Shown one piece after another: positions 7,774 to 16,626 of a stretch of DNA of 64,000 nucleotides. Location of the stretch: the NCBI GenBank assembly GCA_963693035.2, contig CAXMMQ010000003.1, forward strand, positions 620,001 through 684,000, written 5' to 3'. Under the pieces are notes generated by a model, which ran no database searches, was not told the origin of the DNA, and saw only the letters and a program-made list of their open reading frames with translations. The DNA comes from Lichenicoccus sp963693035 (GTDB taxonomy: Bacteria; Pseudomonadota; Alphaproteobacteria; Acetobacterales; Acetobacteraceae). Both the position numbers and the translations under genes were made by a program. Within the stretch, counting starts at the first letter, position 1; the number at the start of each line of letters is the position of its first letter.

Positions 7774-10020
7774 TCAGGCCTGCACGGGAAGGCCGGCCAG
7801 CACCTTGTCCAGCGTCATCGGATAGTCGCGCAGGCGGACGCCGCAGGCATTATGGATCGCATTGGCGACCGCGGCACCGGCGCCGCAGATGCCGAGCTCG
7901 CCGACGCCTTTAGCCTTGAGCGGGTTGGCGACCGGATCGAGCTCCTCGAGGAAATAAGCCTCCACCGCCGGCACGTCGGCATGCACCGGCACATGGTATT
8001 CCGCGAGATCGTGGTTGATGAAATCGCCGTGCCGCTGGTCCGGCACCGCCTCCTCCATCAGCGCCGCGCCGATGCCGAACACCATGCCGCCAATCGCCTG
8101 GCTGCGCGCGGTCCGCGCGTTCAGCACCCGGCCGATTCCGAAAACTCCGAGCATCCGCCGCACCCGCACCTCGCCGGTATCTGCATCGACCCCCACTTCC
8201 GCGAAATGCGCGCCGAACGAGGCCTGGGCATAGCGCTTGAGCAGGGAGCCGGGCTTGATGCCACCGGTCGCCTCGATACCCTGCGCCCCCGCCAGTGCCG
8301 CGAGGGAAACGGCGCGGCCTTCCTGGATAATCTGGCCGTCGGCGAACTGCACCTTTTCCGGGTCGAAGCCGGCGCGCCGGGCCACGGCGATGCGCAACTG
8401 GGCGCAGGCGTAGTAGACCGCCGATCCCGAGCTCGCTGCGCCGAACGAGCCGCCCGACCCGGAGGCTTCCGGCAGGTCGGTATCGCCGAGCTGCATCACC
8501 ACCCGATCGGGCGGCAGGCCCAGCATCTCGCCAGCGATCTGCGTCAGGATGGTGTAGGTGCCGGTGCCGATATCGGTCATCGCGGTGCCGACGGTCAGGA
8601 TGCCACGCCCGTCCAGGTGCACCTCGGCGCTGGAGGGCCGGAGTGCCACGCTGCGTATGGCGGATGCGACGCCCATGCCGACCAGCCACTGGCCCTCGCG
8701 CCGCGCGCCGGGACGGGGCAAGCGCCGCTCCCAGCCGAAGCGGTCGGCACCCTCATGCAGGCAGTCCGCCAAACGCCGGGTGGAGAACGGGCGCGAGGGA
8801 CCATGCTCGGGGTCGTACTGGATGTCGTTCTTCACCCGCAGCGCAACGGGATCCATCTGCAGCCGGTCAGCCAGCTCGTCCATCGCGCATTCCAGCGCCA
8901 GCAGACCGACCGCTTCGCCGGGCGCCCGCATCGAGGAGGCGATCGGCAGGTCGAGCCGTACCTGCCGGTGCGTGGTCATGCGGTCATGCGCCGCATAGAG
9001 CAGCCGGGTCTGGTTGGCGGCGGTCTCGTAGAAGGCCTGCCCCTGCTGGTTGCCGGACCAGCTCTCATGGCCGATCGCATGCAGGGTGCCATCCGCATCG
9101 GCGCCGAGGCGGACGCGCTGGATGGTCGCGGTCCGGTGCGTGGTCTGCCGGAACACCTGCGGCCGGCTGAGGGCAATCTTGACGGGCCGTCCGAGCTGCC
9201 TTGCGGCCACCCCAGCTAGGATCGCATCGGCATAGGTGACCAGCTTGGAGCCGAAGCCGCCGCCGATATAGCGCGACAGCACACGCACCTGCTCCGGCCG
9301 CAGCATCAGCGTCTCGCAGAGCGTCTGCGCGCACGACGAGAGCATCTGATTCGAGGTGTGCAGGGTGAGCCGGTCACCCTCCCAGGACGCGTGCGACGCG
9401 TGCGGCTCCATCATCGCATGCGCCTGGTGCGGCGTGCTGTAGGTCGCATCGACCTGCACTGGCGCAGACGCGAAGGCTTGCGCGAAGTCGCCGACATGGG
9501 TGTCGACCGGCTGCGACGGGCTGCGCGGCGGCGGCACGGTCGCCTGCGGCAGGCCGGCGGCGAGGTCGAACTGCCCCGGCCGCGTATCGTAATCGACCAC
9601 CACCAGGGCGGCGGCGGCGCGCGCCTGCTCGAAGCTGTCGCCCAACACCAGTGCCACCGCCTGGCCGTTCTGCCGGATAACCGCATCCGCCATCTGCGGC
9701 CGGCAATATTGCGAGGCCGGACCGCCCTGCCTCGGCGCATTGCGATGGGTCATCACCAGCCGGACACCGGGCGCCTGCTCGGCGGCCTGGGTGTCCAGCC
9801 GCGTGATGCTGCCCTGTGCCACCGTGGAGAGCACCAGCACGCCGACCAGCGCCGCACCCGCCGGATCGCTCACCTCGTAGGCATAGGGCGCCCGTCCGCT
9901 GACCTTCAGCGGGCCATCGACACGCGCAAGGCCGCGCCCGAGCAGGTGTTCCTGGTCGAGCGGGTTGGGGCCGGCCGGGCTGTCGAACAGGCTCGGCTTG
10001 ATGGGGGGCTGGGATTGCAT
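7774..10020 (-). CDS. paoC: aldehyde oxidoreductase, molybdenum-binding subunit (PaoC-like)
   Basis: This is the large catalytic subunit of a xanthine-oxidase-family enzyme, 748 residues, binding molybdenum cofactor and oxidising aldehydes or N-heterocycles. It opens with LGRGLARVDGPLKVSGRAPYA, typical of the family. It has RYIGGGFGSKL in the Mo-cofactor domain, SMRAPGEAVGLLALE in the middle and KGVGELGICGAGAAVANAI at the C-terminus, where the glutamate of GVGE is the expected catalytic base. It lies 4 bases after the FAD subunit, as the third gene of an A-B-C operon. PaoC of Escherichia coli matures with a dedicated chaperone (PaoD), which is absent from this window. Substrate cannot be read from sequence. 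Confidence 0.88.
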   Translation of the reverse strand: MQSQPPIKPSLFDSPAGPNPLDQEHLLGRGLARVDGPLKVSGRAPYAYEVSDPAGAALVGVLVLSTVAQGSITRLDTQAAEQAPGVRLVMTHRNAPRQGGPASQYCRPQMADAVIRQNGQAVALVLGDSFEQARAAAALVVVDYDTRPGQFDLAAGLPQATVPPPRSPSQPVDTHVGDFAQAFASAPVQVDATYSTPHQAHAMMEPHASHASWEGDRLTLHTSNQMLSSCAQTLCETLMLRPEQVRVLSRYIGGGFGSKLVTYADAILAGVAARQLGRPVKIALSRPQVFRQTTHRTATIQRVRLGADADGTLHAIGHESWSGNQQGQAFYETAANQTRLLYAAHDRMTTHRQVRLDLPIASSMRAPGEAVGLLALECAMDELADRLQMDPVALRVKNDIQYDPEHGPSRPFSTRRLADCLHEGADRFGWERRLPRPGARREGQWLVGMGVASAIRSVALRPSSAEVHLDGRGILTVGTAMTDIGTGTYTILTQIAGEMLGLPPDRVVMQLGDTDLPEASGSGGSFGAASSGSAVYYACAQLRIAVARRAGFDPEKVQFADGQIIQEGRAVSLAALAGAQGIEATGGIKPGSLLKRYAQASFGAHFAEVGVDADTGEVRVRRMLGVFGIGRVLNARTARSQAIGGMVFGIGAALMEEAVPDQRHGDFINHDLAEYHVPVHADVPAVEAYFLEELDPVANPLKAKGVGELGICGAGAAVANAIHNACGVRLRDYPMTLDKVLAGLPVQA

Positions 10021-10024
10021 CGGC

Positions 10025-10990
10025 TCAGGCTTCCGTCGCCTGCCGCAGGGTCGCCATCAGGGTGCGCCGCAGCAGCGGGATCTTGTAGTCGTTGCCGCCC
10101 TGTCCGACCGCGCCGGTCAGCACCTGGTCTGCGGCACGCTCGAAGAGCGCGCGCGACGGCGCCTCGTCCACCAGCAGCCGCTCGGCTTCGTGGTCGCGCC
10201 AGGGCTTGTGCGCGAGGCCCCCGAAGGCCAGCCGGGCCTGTCCGATCCGGCCGTGCCGCATTTCCACCACGGCGGCCACCGAGACGGCGGCGAACGCGTA
10301 CGAGGCACGGTCGCGCACCTTGCGATACAGGTGCCGCCCGGCCAGCGGCGGCGGCAGGCGTATGGCGACGATCAACTCGCCGGGCTGCAGGGTGGTCTCG
10401 ATCTCGGGGGTCTGACCGGGCAGCCGGTGCAACTCCGCCACCGGGATGCGGCGGCGATCGGTCTCGACCACCGCGTCCAGCAGCAGCATGGCGACCGCCA
10501 TGTCGGACGGGTGCGTGGCAATGCAGGACGCACTCGCGCCGAGGATGGCGTGGATGCGGTTGTAGCCGCCGATCGCCTCGCAGCCGGAGCCCGGCACCCG
10601 CTTGTTGCAGGCCTTGGAGACGTCGGTGAAGTAGTAGCAGCGGGTGCGCTGCAGCAGGTTGCCGGCGGTGGTCGCCTTGTTGCGAAGCTGCCCGGTGGCG
10701 CCGGACAGCAGCGCTCGCGACAGCACCGCATAATGCCGGCGCACATGCGGATCGGCGGCCAGTGTCGCGTTGCGGACGAGTGCCCCGATGCGCAGGTCGC
10801 CGCGGGGCAGCACCTCGATCGTCTCCAGGGGCAGCCGGTTCACGTCAACCAGGTGGCCAGGCTGCTCGACATCGAGCTTCATCAGGTCGAGCAGGTTGGT
10901 GCCGCCGCCGATGAAGGCCGCATCCGGCCGCGAACCCGCATGCGTTGCGTGCGCGACCTGGGACGGCCGCTCGTAGCTGAACGCCCTCAT
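10025..10990 (-). CDS. paoB: aldehyde oxidoreductase, FAD-binding subunit (PaoB-like)
   Basis: This 321-residue FAD subunit carries the FAD pyrophosphate loop FIGGGTNLLDLMK and the TAGNLLQRTRC segment. It has the PaoB-type cysteine set in RTRCYYF, KACNKRVPGSGC and SCIATHP, which in the E. coli enzyme binds an additional [4Fe-4S] cluster. The ATG at 10988-10990 overlaps the stop of the iron-sulfur gene by four bases (ATGA), so translation is probably coupled. It passes electrons between the molybdenum and iron-sulfur subunits and an acceptor. An alternative upstream start would read into the iron-sulfur gene and is rejected. Confidence 0.88.
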   Translation of the reverse strand: MRAFSYERPSQVAHATHAGSRPDAAFIGGGTNLLDLMKLDVEQPGHLVDVNRLPLETIEVLPRGDLRIGALVRNATLAADPHVRRHYAVLSRALLSGATGQLRNKATTAGNLLQRTRCYYFTDVSKACNKRVPGSGCEAIGGYNRIHAILGASASCIATHPSDMAVAMLLLDAVVETDRRRIPVAELHRLPGQTPEIETTLQPGELIVAIRLPPPLAGRHLYRKVRDRASYAFAAVSVAAVVEMRHGRIGQARLAFGGLAHKPWRDHEAERLLVDEAPSRALFERAADQVLTGAVGQGGNDYKIPLLRRTLMATLRQATEA

Positions 10991-11550
10991 GCGATCCCGC
11001 CGCTGGCGTCGCGGATCGCCGCCACGATGTTGGGATAGGCGGAGCAGCGGCAGATGTTGCCGCTCATGCGCTCGCGCAGTTCCGCATCGGTGAGGTCGTG
11101 ATGCGTCGCCTGCAGGTCCTCGGTGACGTGGCTCGGCATGCCGGCACGATGCTCGGCCAGCATCGCCACCGCCGAGCAGATCTGCCCGGGCGTGCAGTAG
11201 CCGCACTGATAGCCGTCATGCCTCACGAAGGCCGCCTGCATCGGATGCAGGTCGTCCGGATGGCCAAGCCCCTCGATGGTGGTGATCGCCTCGCCGTCAT
11301 GCATCACCGCCAGCGACAGGCACGCGTTGATGCGTCGCCCGTTCAGCATCACGGTGCAGGCGCCGCACTGGCCGTGGTCGCAGCCCTTCTTGGTGCCGGT
11401 CAGCAGCAGGTGCTCGCGAAGCGCGTCGAGCAGGGTGACGCGCGGATCCAGCATGAGGGCATGATCGACGCCATTGACCGCGAGCGTGACCGGTATCGCC
11501 GTTCCGGGCTCGGCCTGGGGCGGGACGGCCGGCGAGGCAGCGCGCGCCAA
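10987..11550 (-). CDS. paoA: aldehyde oxidoreductase, 2Fe-2S subunit (PaoA-like), leader out of frame
   Basis: This is the iron-sulfur subunit, with the plant-type cluster motif GCDHGQCGACTVMLNG and a second cluster ligated from QCGYCTPGQIC and GNICRCSAY. The open frame begins only at a TTG (11548-11550), giving MARAASPAVPPQ before the ferredoxin domain. In the E. coli periplasmic homologue a twin-arginine leader precedes this point. Here such a leader, with a good ribosome site, lies directly upstream but in another frame (see 11559-11657). Either one base is missing in the assembly or genome, or this strain makes a cytoplasmic form from an internal start. Translation is coupled to paoB by a four-base overlap. 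Confidence 0.8.
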   Translation of the reverse strand: MARAASPAVPPQAEPGTAIPVTLAVNGVDHALMLDPRVTLLDALREHLLLTGTKKGCDHGQCGACTVMLNGRRINACLSLAVMHDGEAITTIEGLGHPDDLHPMQAAFVRHDGYQCGYCTPGQICSAVAMLAEHRAGMPSHVTEDLQATHHDLTDAELRERMSGNICRCSAYPNIVAAIRDASGGIA

Positions 11551-11558
11551 TGCCGCGT

Positions 11559-11657
11559 CCGGCCGTTCTTCAGGACGACCGTGCCAGATGCGAGGGCGAC
11601 GACGCCACCCTTCAGGACGCCGCGCCGGGTCGGCATGGCCAGGTCACCGTCCGCCAT
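11559..11657 (-). pseudogene. twin-arginine leader of PaoA, displaced by an apparent frameshift
   Basis: From the ATG at 11655-11657 the reading is MADGDLAMPTRRGVLKGG followed by VVALASGTVVLKNG, a textbook Tat leader (RR, hydrophobic stretch). GGAG lies seven bases before the ATG. The frame then departs from the ferredoxin domain near the run ctgaagaacggccgg. The downstream frame contains RPDAALARAASPAV, which would continue the protein naturally after one missing base. Without repair the leader frame ends in Arg/Pro/Ser-rich nonsense overlapping paoA. Confidence 0.7.
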
Positions 11658-11814
11658 GCGGCGTCTCCAGGTCTCGATGCCGGCCCATGGAGGGTCGGAT
11701 CGTTTGAGACGTGTGCGGCGCTATGGCGAGTTCAAGCGGGCTACCGGCCCGGCGGTGGAATTTCGCTGGGGCTGTAACAGATTGAGAGCAAAGCTGGGTG
11801 AGGGCCGGCGGCGG

Positions 11815-12496
11815 CTAGTGCCGGGCGCCGCCGCGAGCCAGCGAACGCAGCGGCGTCTCGGCGAGGCTGGCCGATGCCTGCGCCAACTCCTCCCGAAGCC
11901 GGGCGATCTCCTCCCGCAGCGCCAGGATCTCCCCGGAATCGCTCGCCGGGCGCGCCGGCTGGGCGGACGCGGCTCCCGGCGCGGCGCTTTCCTGGCCCGG
12001 TCGGTAGTACGGCGAATAGAGCGGCGTCGCGCGGTCGATCACGGCAACGTTCTGGGTCGCGACAGCGTGGGCCGCCTCCCGTCCGATCGCCTCGAGCGCC
12101 GCCGGGTTTCCCACGGGCACCAGCGCCTGCACGGTGCGCTCGACCGACGCCCGGACCTCGGCCTGCTGGGCGGCGAACTGCTCCATCATGCGCTCGAGGA
12201 ATTCGGGCACCAGCCCCTGCATGCTGTCGCCATAGAAGCCGATCAACTGGCGCAGGAAGGAGGTCGGCAGCATGTTGCGGCCCTTGGTCTCCTCTTCCAT
12301 GATGATCTGGGTCAGCACCGCGCGGGTAATGTCGTCACCCGTCTTGGCATCGTAGACGACGAAATCCCGGCCCCCGCCGGACCATGTCGGCCAGCGTGTC
12401 CAGGGTGATGTAGATCGAACTTTCGGTGTCGTAGAGACGGCGGTTGGCGTATTTCTTCACCACGACCGGCGGCAGCGGGCGATCCTCTTCCGACAA
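11815..12496 (-). pseudogene. phaR: polyhydroxyalkanoate synthesis repressor PhaR, frameshifted
   Basis: The first part (from a TTG at 12494-12496, with GGAGG five bases upstream) reads VVVKKYANRRLYDTE and TLDTLADMVRRG, the PhaR DNA-binding domain. The frame then runs off as PGFRRLRCQDG and stops. One base over, the expected continuation RDFVVYDAKTGDDITRAV appears. It is followed by LTQIIMEEETKG, LPTSFLRQLIGFYGDSMQG and a coiled-coil tail (EEIARLREELAQ). The slip maps to the G/C run around 12366-12380, where one extra G explains it. PhaR senses PHB and represses phasin and synthesis genes. Either the gene is broken or the run was mis-sequenced; the intact downstream frame argues for a recent or artefactual change. 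Confidence 0.8.
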
Positions 12497-12723
12497 GACG
12501 TCCTCCCATCCGGGACTTATGGCGCTACCCAGCGACCACAATAACTCAACGTAGCATGCACGGCGGCAAGGCGTCCCCGTCACGGTTGCATATCACCCAA
12601 TCGCGCGCCGGCCCAAGTCCTGTCGGTGCCGGTCGATCTGTCCGCCAGAGCTGGCAATGGGCGGCTTGTCGATCCGGCGAGGCCACCGCATCTAAACCGT
12701 CCGTAACGCTTCCTGGAGAACCC

Positions 12724-13776
12724 ATGTTCGATTGTACCGGCTACGCCGCCCATGCCGCCGACAAGCCGCTCGCCCCGATCCGCTTCGAGCGGCGTGACCC
12801 GGACGCCGATGACGTCCAGATCGAGATCCTGTTCTGCGGCGTCTGCCATTCCGACCTGCACATGGCCCGCAACGAGTGGTCCAACAGCGTCTTCCCGGTG
12901 GTGCCCGGGCACGAGATCGTCGGCCGGGTGAGCAAGGTTGGCGCCAACGTCACCCGCTTCCGCGAGGGCGACATCGCCGGCGTCGGCTGCATGGTGGATA
13001 GCTGCCGCCACTGCGCGAGCTGCAACGAGGGCCTCGAGCAATATTGCGAGAACGGCTTCACCGGCACCTATAACGATCCCGACCGCAAGACCCCCGGCCT
13101 GCGCACCTATGGCGGCTACAGCCGGGCGGTGACCGTCGACCAGTCCTTCGTATTGCGCGTGCCTGCCAACCTGGAGCTGGCCGCGGTGGCACCGCTGCTC
13201 TGCGCCGGGATCACCACCTGGTCACCACTGCGCCACTGGAAAGCCGGTCCCGGCAAGAAGGTCGGCGTGGTCGGACTCGGCGGCCTCGGTCACATGGCGG
13301 TCAAGCTGGCGCATGCGATGGGCGCCGACGTTACCCTGTTCACCACCTCCGCAAGCAAGGTTGAGGACGGCAGGCGTCTCGGCGCGGGCCATGTGGTGAT
13401 CTCGAAGGATCAGGCCGCGATGGCCGCGGTGGCGCGCAGCTTCGACCTGATCATCGATGCGGTCTCGGCCGACCACGACATCAACAGCTACCTCGCGCTG
13501 CTCAAGCGCGACGGCACGCTGGTGCAGGTCGGCGCCCCGGAAAAGCCGCTCTCGGTGCAGGCCTTCAGCGTCATCTTCCCGCGCCGGAACTTCGCCGGCT
13601 CGCTGATCGGCGGCGTTGCCGAGACGCAGGAGATGCTGGATTTCTGCGGCGAACACGGCATCACCTCGGACATCGAGATGATCCGGATGGACCAGATCGA
13701 CGAGGCCTACGAGCGCATGCTGCGCAGCGACGTGAAGTACCGCTTCGTGATCGATCTGGCCACGCTCGAGGGCTGA
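12724..13776 (+). CDS. zinc-dependent NAD(P) alcohol dehydrogenase (AdhC/YahK type)
   Basis: This is a 350-residue medium-chain dehydrogenase of the cinnamyl-alcohol-dehydrogenase class. The catalytic zinc is bound through CGVCHSDLH and PGHEIVG, the structural zinc through CRHCASCNEGLEQYC, and the coenzyme through VGVVGLGGLGHMAVKLA. It would reduce aldehydes to alcohols or the reverse, probably with NADP(H) as in the YahK group. The start at ATG 12724 has GGAG five bases upstream. The gene stands alone, divergent from phaR; the roughly 230-base gap holds the promoter region, with no clear boxes seen. Confidence 0.88.
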   Translation: MFDCTGYAAHAADKPLAPIRFERRDPDADDVQIEILFCGVCHSDLHMARNEWSNSVFPVVPGHEIVGRVSKVGANVTRFREGDIAGVGCMVDSCRHCASCNEGLEQYCENGFTGTYNDPDRKTPGLRTYGGYSRAVTVDQSFVLRVPANLELAAVAPLLCAGITTWSPLRHWKAGPGKKVGVVGLGGLGHMAVKLAHAMGADVTLFTTSASKVEDGRRLGAGHVVISKDQAAMAAVARSFDLIIDAVSADHDINSYLALLKRDGTLVQVGAPEKPLSVQAFSVIFPRRNFAGSLIGGVAETQEMLDFCGEHGITSDIEMIRMDQIDEAYERMLRSDVKYRFVIDLATLEG

Positions 13777-13800
13777 GCCAGGCGCTGGCGTCACGCTGCT

Positions 13801-14538
13801 CTAGCGGAAGCTGTCCTTCCAGCTCCGCAGCCGGGTGAATTCGGCCAGGTCGGACTTCAGCAGGAACGGATTGGTTTCCAACTCCAATCCGAGGCGCACC
13901 GGCACTGTCGGCGCGCCGGCACGGCGCAGCGCGGCAACCTCGCCGGCCCGCGCCGCGACGGCCTGGTTCCCGTCCAGCGCCGCCACGGCGAAACGCGCAT
14001 TCGCCTCGGTATATTCGTGGCCGCAGCAGACCTGCGTTTCGGGCGGCAGGGTCGCGAGCCGCCGCAGGCTCGCGAACATCTCGGGCGCAGTCCCCTCCAG
14101 CAGCCGCCCGCAGCCGAGGCTGAAAAGCGTGTCGCCGCAGAACAGGGCGGGCGTGTCGGGGAAGAAATACGAGATGTGACCGCGCGTGTGTCCGGGCGTC
14201 TCCATCACCCGTGCCATGCTGTTGCCCAGCAGGACCTCGTCCCCCTCGGCGACGGCACGATCCAGCCGGGGCAGGCGTGCGCGATCGGCGCCGGCACCGA
14301 CGATGACCGCCCCCGTCCGCTCGCGCACGGCGTCGGCTGCCTCGATATGATCGGCATGGTGGTGGGTGAGCAGGATCAGCGACAGGCGGCCGCCAACTGC
14401 CTGCTCGTGCTCGATGGCGGCCATCACCGGCGCCAGCTCCGCCGGGTCCACGATGCCAAGCTCCCGGCTCGCCGGATCGCGCAGCAGCCAGGCATAGTTG
14501 TCCGACAGGATCGGCACCGCCCGGACCACAAGTTCCAT
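13801..14538 (-). CDS. gloB: hydroxyacylglutathione hydrolase (glyoxalase II)
   Basis: A metallo-beta-lactamase fold hydrolase of 245 residues. The binuclear metal motif is LLTHHHADHIEA; further ligands lie in ETPGHTRGHISYFF, FCGDTLFSLGCGRLLEG and CCGHEYTEANARFA. These match glyoxalase II, which hydrolyses S-lactoylglutathione to D-lactate and glutathione in methylglyoxal detoxification. It begins at an ATG and is transcribed divergently from the methyltransferase gene, an arrangement common in alphaproteobacteria. Its end faces the alcohol dehydrogenase with a 24-base gap that contains only a short hairpin. Confidence 0.92.
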   Translation of the reverse strand: MELVVRAVPILSDNYAWLLRDPASRELGIVDPAELAPVMAAIEHEQAVGGRLSLILLTHHHADHIEAADAVRERTGAVIVGAGADRARLPRLDRAVAEGDEVLLGNSMARVMETPGHTRGHISYFFPDTPALFCGDTLFSLGCGRLLEGTAPEMFASLRRLATLPPETQVCCGHEYTEANARFAVAALDGNQAVAARAGEVAALRRAGAPTVPVRLGLELETNPFLLKSDLAEFTRLRSWKDSFR

Positions 14539-14661
14539 CGATCGCCTCTCAAACTGCGTATGCGCCGGCTTGCCGATAAGCTGCTACAAGCCGGCCCGGT
14601 TGCCACGGGCGATGCCCAGAAGCCTCCGACCCCGACCCGCAGCCGTGCTATGGAAGATGCT

Positions 14662-15360
14662 ATGAGCGACGACTTCCGGGTAGTATCGGAATTCTATGCC
14701 AGCCGTGGCGGACGCGTCGCGGCTCGCCTGCTGCGTCGCCAGCTTGCGGTGCTGTGGCCCGACCTCAGCCGCCTGCACGTGCTCGGGCTGGGCCATGCGC
14801 AGCCCTTCCTGTCGCTCTGGCAACGTGACGCGGCGCTTTGCATCGCCGCCGAGACCAAGCTGCTCGCCGACACCCAGCATCTCGGCTCGGCCACCTGCAT
14901 CGTCGACGAGCAGGAGCTGCCGTTCCCCGACCTCAGCTTCGACCGCATCCTGCTCAGCCATGCGCTGGAGACCTCGGCCAGCGCGCCGCGCCTGCTGCGC
15001 AACGTCTGGCGCCTGCTCAAGGATGACGGGCGCCTGATGCTGATGGTGCCGAACCGGCGCGGCCTGTGGGCGCATCGCGAGAGCACGCCGTTCGGCCAGG
15101 GTGCGCCGTGGTCGCGCGGCCAGATCGACCGGCTGCTGGCGCAGTCGCTGTTCCGCGTCGAGCGCAGCAGCGGCGCGCTCTGGATGCCGCCCGCCGACAT
15201 CCGCCCGGTGCTGCGCCTGGGCCGCGTCGCCGAGCGCACCGGCGCCCGGCTTGCGCCGCAGCTTTCCGGCGTGCTGCTGATCGAGGCGGTCAAGGACGTC
15301 TATGCCGCGATGCCGACGGCGCGCCGCGCGGTCCGCCGCGTGCTGGTGCAGGCTGCCTGA
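14662..15360 (+). CDS. class I SAM-dependent methyltransferase
   Basis: The protein has 232 residues. A Rossmann core is visible: LHVLGLGHAQPFL replaces the usual motif I, then ELPFPDLSFDRILLSHALE (motif III/IV, the UbiE-like post-motif) and NVWRLLKDDGRLMLMVPNRRG. It is the Methyltransf_11-type protein often found divergent from gloB in alphaproteobacteria; its substrate is unknown. The start MSDDFRVV (14662) has GGAAG five bases upstream; an in-frame ATG at 14650 would add MEDA. The C-terminal 60 residues (LSGVLLIEAVKDVYA) lack known motifs. The poor glycine-rich loop makes the catalytic assignment less than certain. Confidence 0.8.
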   Translation: MSDDFRVVSEFYASRGGRVAARLLRRQLAVLWPDLSRLHVLGLGHAQPFLSLWQRDAALCIAAETKLLADTQHLGSATCIVDEQELPFPDLSFDRILLSHALETSASAPRLLRNVWRLLKDDGRLMLMVPNRRGLWAHRESTPFGQGAPWSRGQIDRLLAQSLFRVERSSGALWMPPADIRPVLRLGRVAERTGARLAPQLSGVLLIEAVKDVYAAMPTARRAVRRVLVQAA

Positions 15361-15371
15361 GGGACCAGGCT

Positions 15372-15836
15372 CTATCGTTCCAGACCGAGCGCGTTCTCGT
15401 CGAGCAGGTCCAGGAACGGCGCGACCGTCAGGCAGAACTGCACCGTGGGCACGAGCAGGTCGCTGATCAGGGCCGGCATCGGAACCTCCTGCTCGGTGTG
15501 GATATGCAGCGTATGGTCGCAGGCAAGGGTGACGGTCCAGCCGTGCGGCAGCAGCGCCGGCAGTTTTGCCGCGAGCGCCAGCGCCTCGGGCCGCGCTTCG
15601 GCGGCGTGCAGGCTGCTGGGGATGCGGCCGATTTGGGCGCGCAGGGCGATCCTGCCGGAGCCCGACGGCAGCTCGTGCAGCGTCGTCGAGATCGGGCGCC
15701 CGCGCCAGCGGCAGCTCATCACCGGCCTGGCGTCGGGCGGGTTCGGTCGCAGCCGCCCCGAGGTATCGAACCCGAAGAAGCCGAGATCCCCCAGCAGCGC
15801 CGCCACCGGGTTGTCGCATTCCGAAGTCTCGCTCAT
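15372..15836 (-). CDS. hypothetical protein, 154 aa
   Basis: An uncharacterised protein starting MSETSECDNPVAALLGDLGFF and ending FLDLLDENALGLER. It mixes short beta-like and alpha-like stretches with no membrane span or catalytic motif. The size and the pattern of a hydrophobic helix near each end could suit a small chaperone-like or YbjN-like fold, but this is speculation. It converges on the methyltransferase with an 11-base gap and is divergent from psd. The sequence just upstream carries a half-copy of the GAGCATGATC repeat seen near 7222. An ATG 27 bases upstream is an alternative start. Confidence 0.6.
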   Translation of the reverse strand: MSETSECDNPVAALLGDLGFFGFDTSGRLRPNPPDARPVMSCRWRGRPISTTLHELPSGSGRIALRAQIGRIPSSLHAAEARPEALALAAKLPALLPHGWTVTLACDHTLHIHTEQEVPMPALISDLLVPTVQFCLTVAPFLDLLDENALGLER

Positions 15837-15933
15837 CGCCTGATCGTTCTCCCAGAGCATGATCCGATCGAGCATGCCATCCCGCTTCGCGCAGCTTGAC
15901 CGTAATTGGTGAACCCCCCATGAACGGCCGCGC

Positions 15934-16626
15934 ATGTCATCGCTCATCAAGTCGCTCAAGCTCGTCCTGGCACCGCCGCATCCGGCCGGACGCCCCTTCC
16001 TCGCGGCAGGCTTCGGCGCCATCCTGGCTGGCTGGCTGCTGCGCCGCGCCAGCGGCTGGTCCGGCTTCAGGCTGCTCAGCCGCGCCGGCCTGCTGTTCGG
16101 CGGCTTCTGCCTGTATTTCTTCCGCGATCCGGAACGCGTCTCGCCGCTCGGCGACGGCCTCGTGGTGGCGCCCGCCGACGGCCGCGTCGTGTCGATCTCG
16201 TTCACCCCGCCGCCGCCCGGGCTCGGCATCGGCGACGAGCCGCGCTGGCGCGTCGGCATCTTCCTGTCGGTGCTGGACGTGCATGTGAACCGCATGCCGG
16301 TGGCCGCCACGGTCACCCGGATCGCCTACCACGAGGGCCGGTCTTTCAATGCCAGCCTGGACAAGGCCAGCGACGAGAACGAGCGCAACGCCATCGGACT
16401 GCGCCTCGCCGACGGCCGCACCATGGCGGTGGTGCAGATCGCCGGCCTGATCGCGCGGCGCATCGTGTGCAGCGTGCGCGAAGGCGACACGCTCGGCACC
16501 GGCGAGCGCTTCGGGATCATCCGCTTCGGCAGCCGTACCGACCTTTATCTGCCGCCGGACGTCGTGCCCCTGGTGATCACCGGCCAGACCATGATCGGCG
16601 GCGAGACGGTAGTTGCCCATCTCTGA
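15934..16626 (+). CDS. psd: phosphatidylserine decarboxylase proenzyme
   Basis: Converts phosphatidylserine to phosphatidylethanolamine at the inner membrane. The 230-residue length is that of the short alphaproteobacterial (PSD-A) form. An N-terminal membrane hairpin (residues 20-65) precedes YFFRDPERV, APADGRVVSI, LSVLDVHVNRMPVAATV and ENERNAIGL. The self-cleavage site that creates the pyruvoyl group is the Gly-Ser of IIRFGSRTDLYLP. The downstream pssA starts before psd ends, with 14 bases shared, so the two enzymes of one pathway are translated together. Confidence 0.93.
   Translation: MSSLIKSLKLVLAPPHPAGRPFLAAGFGAILAGWLLRRASGWSGFRLLSRAGLLFGGFCLYFFRDPERVSPLGDGLVVAPADGRVVSISFTPPPPGLGIGDEPRWRVGIFLSVLDVHVNRMPVAATVTRIAYHEGRSFNASLDKASDENERNAIGLRLADGRTMAVVQIAGLIARRIVCSVREGDTLGTGERFGIIRFGSRTDLYLPPDVVPLVITGQTMIGGETVVAHL

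Noticed and set aside
12312..12509. 65-residue minus-strand ORF starting MGGRLVGRGSP
   Set aside because: It uses the ATG at the phaR ribosome site in another frame. Apart from the short stretch after the frameshift it does not encode PhaR motifs.
16613..16626. Frameshift between psd and pssA
   Set aside because: The overlap is 14 bases with a proper stop and TTG start; both proteins are complete, so it is ordinary coupling.
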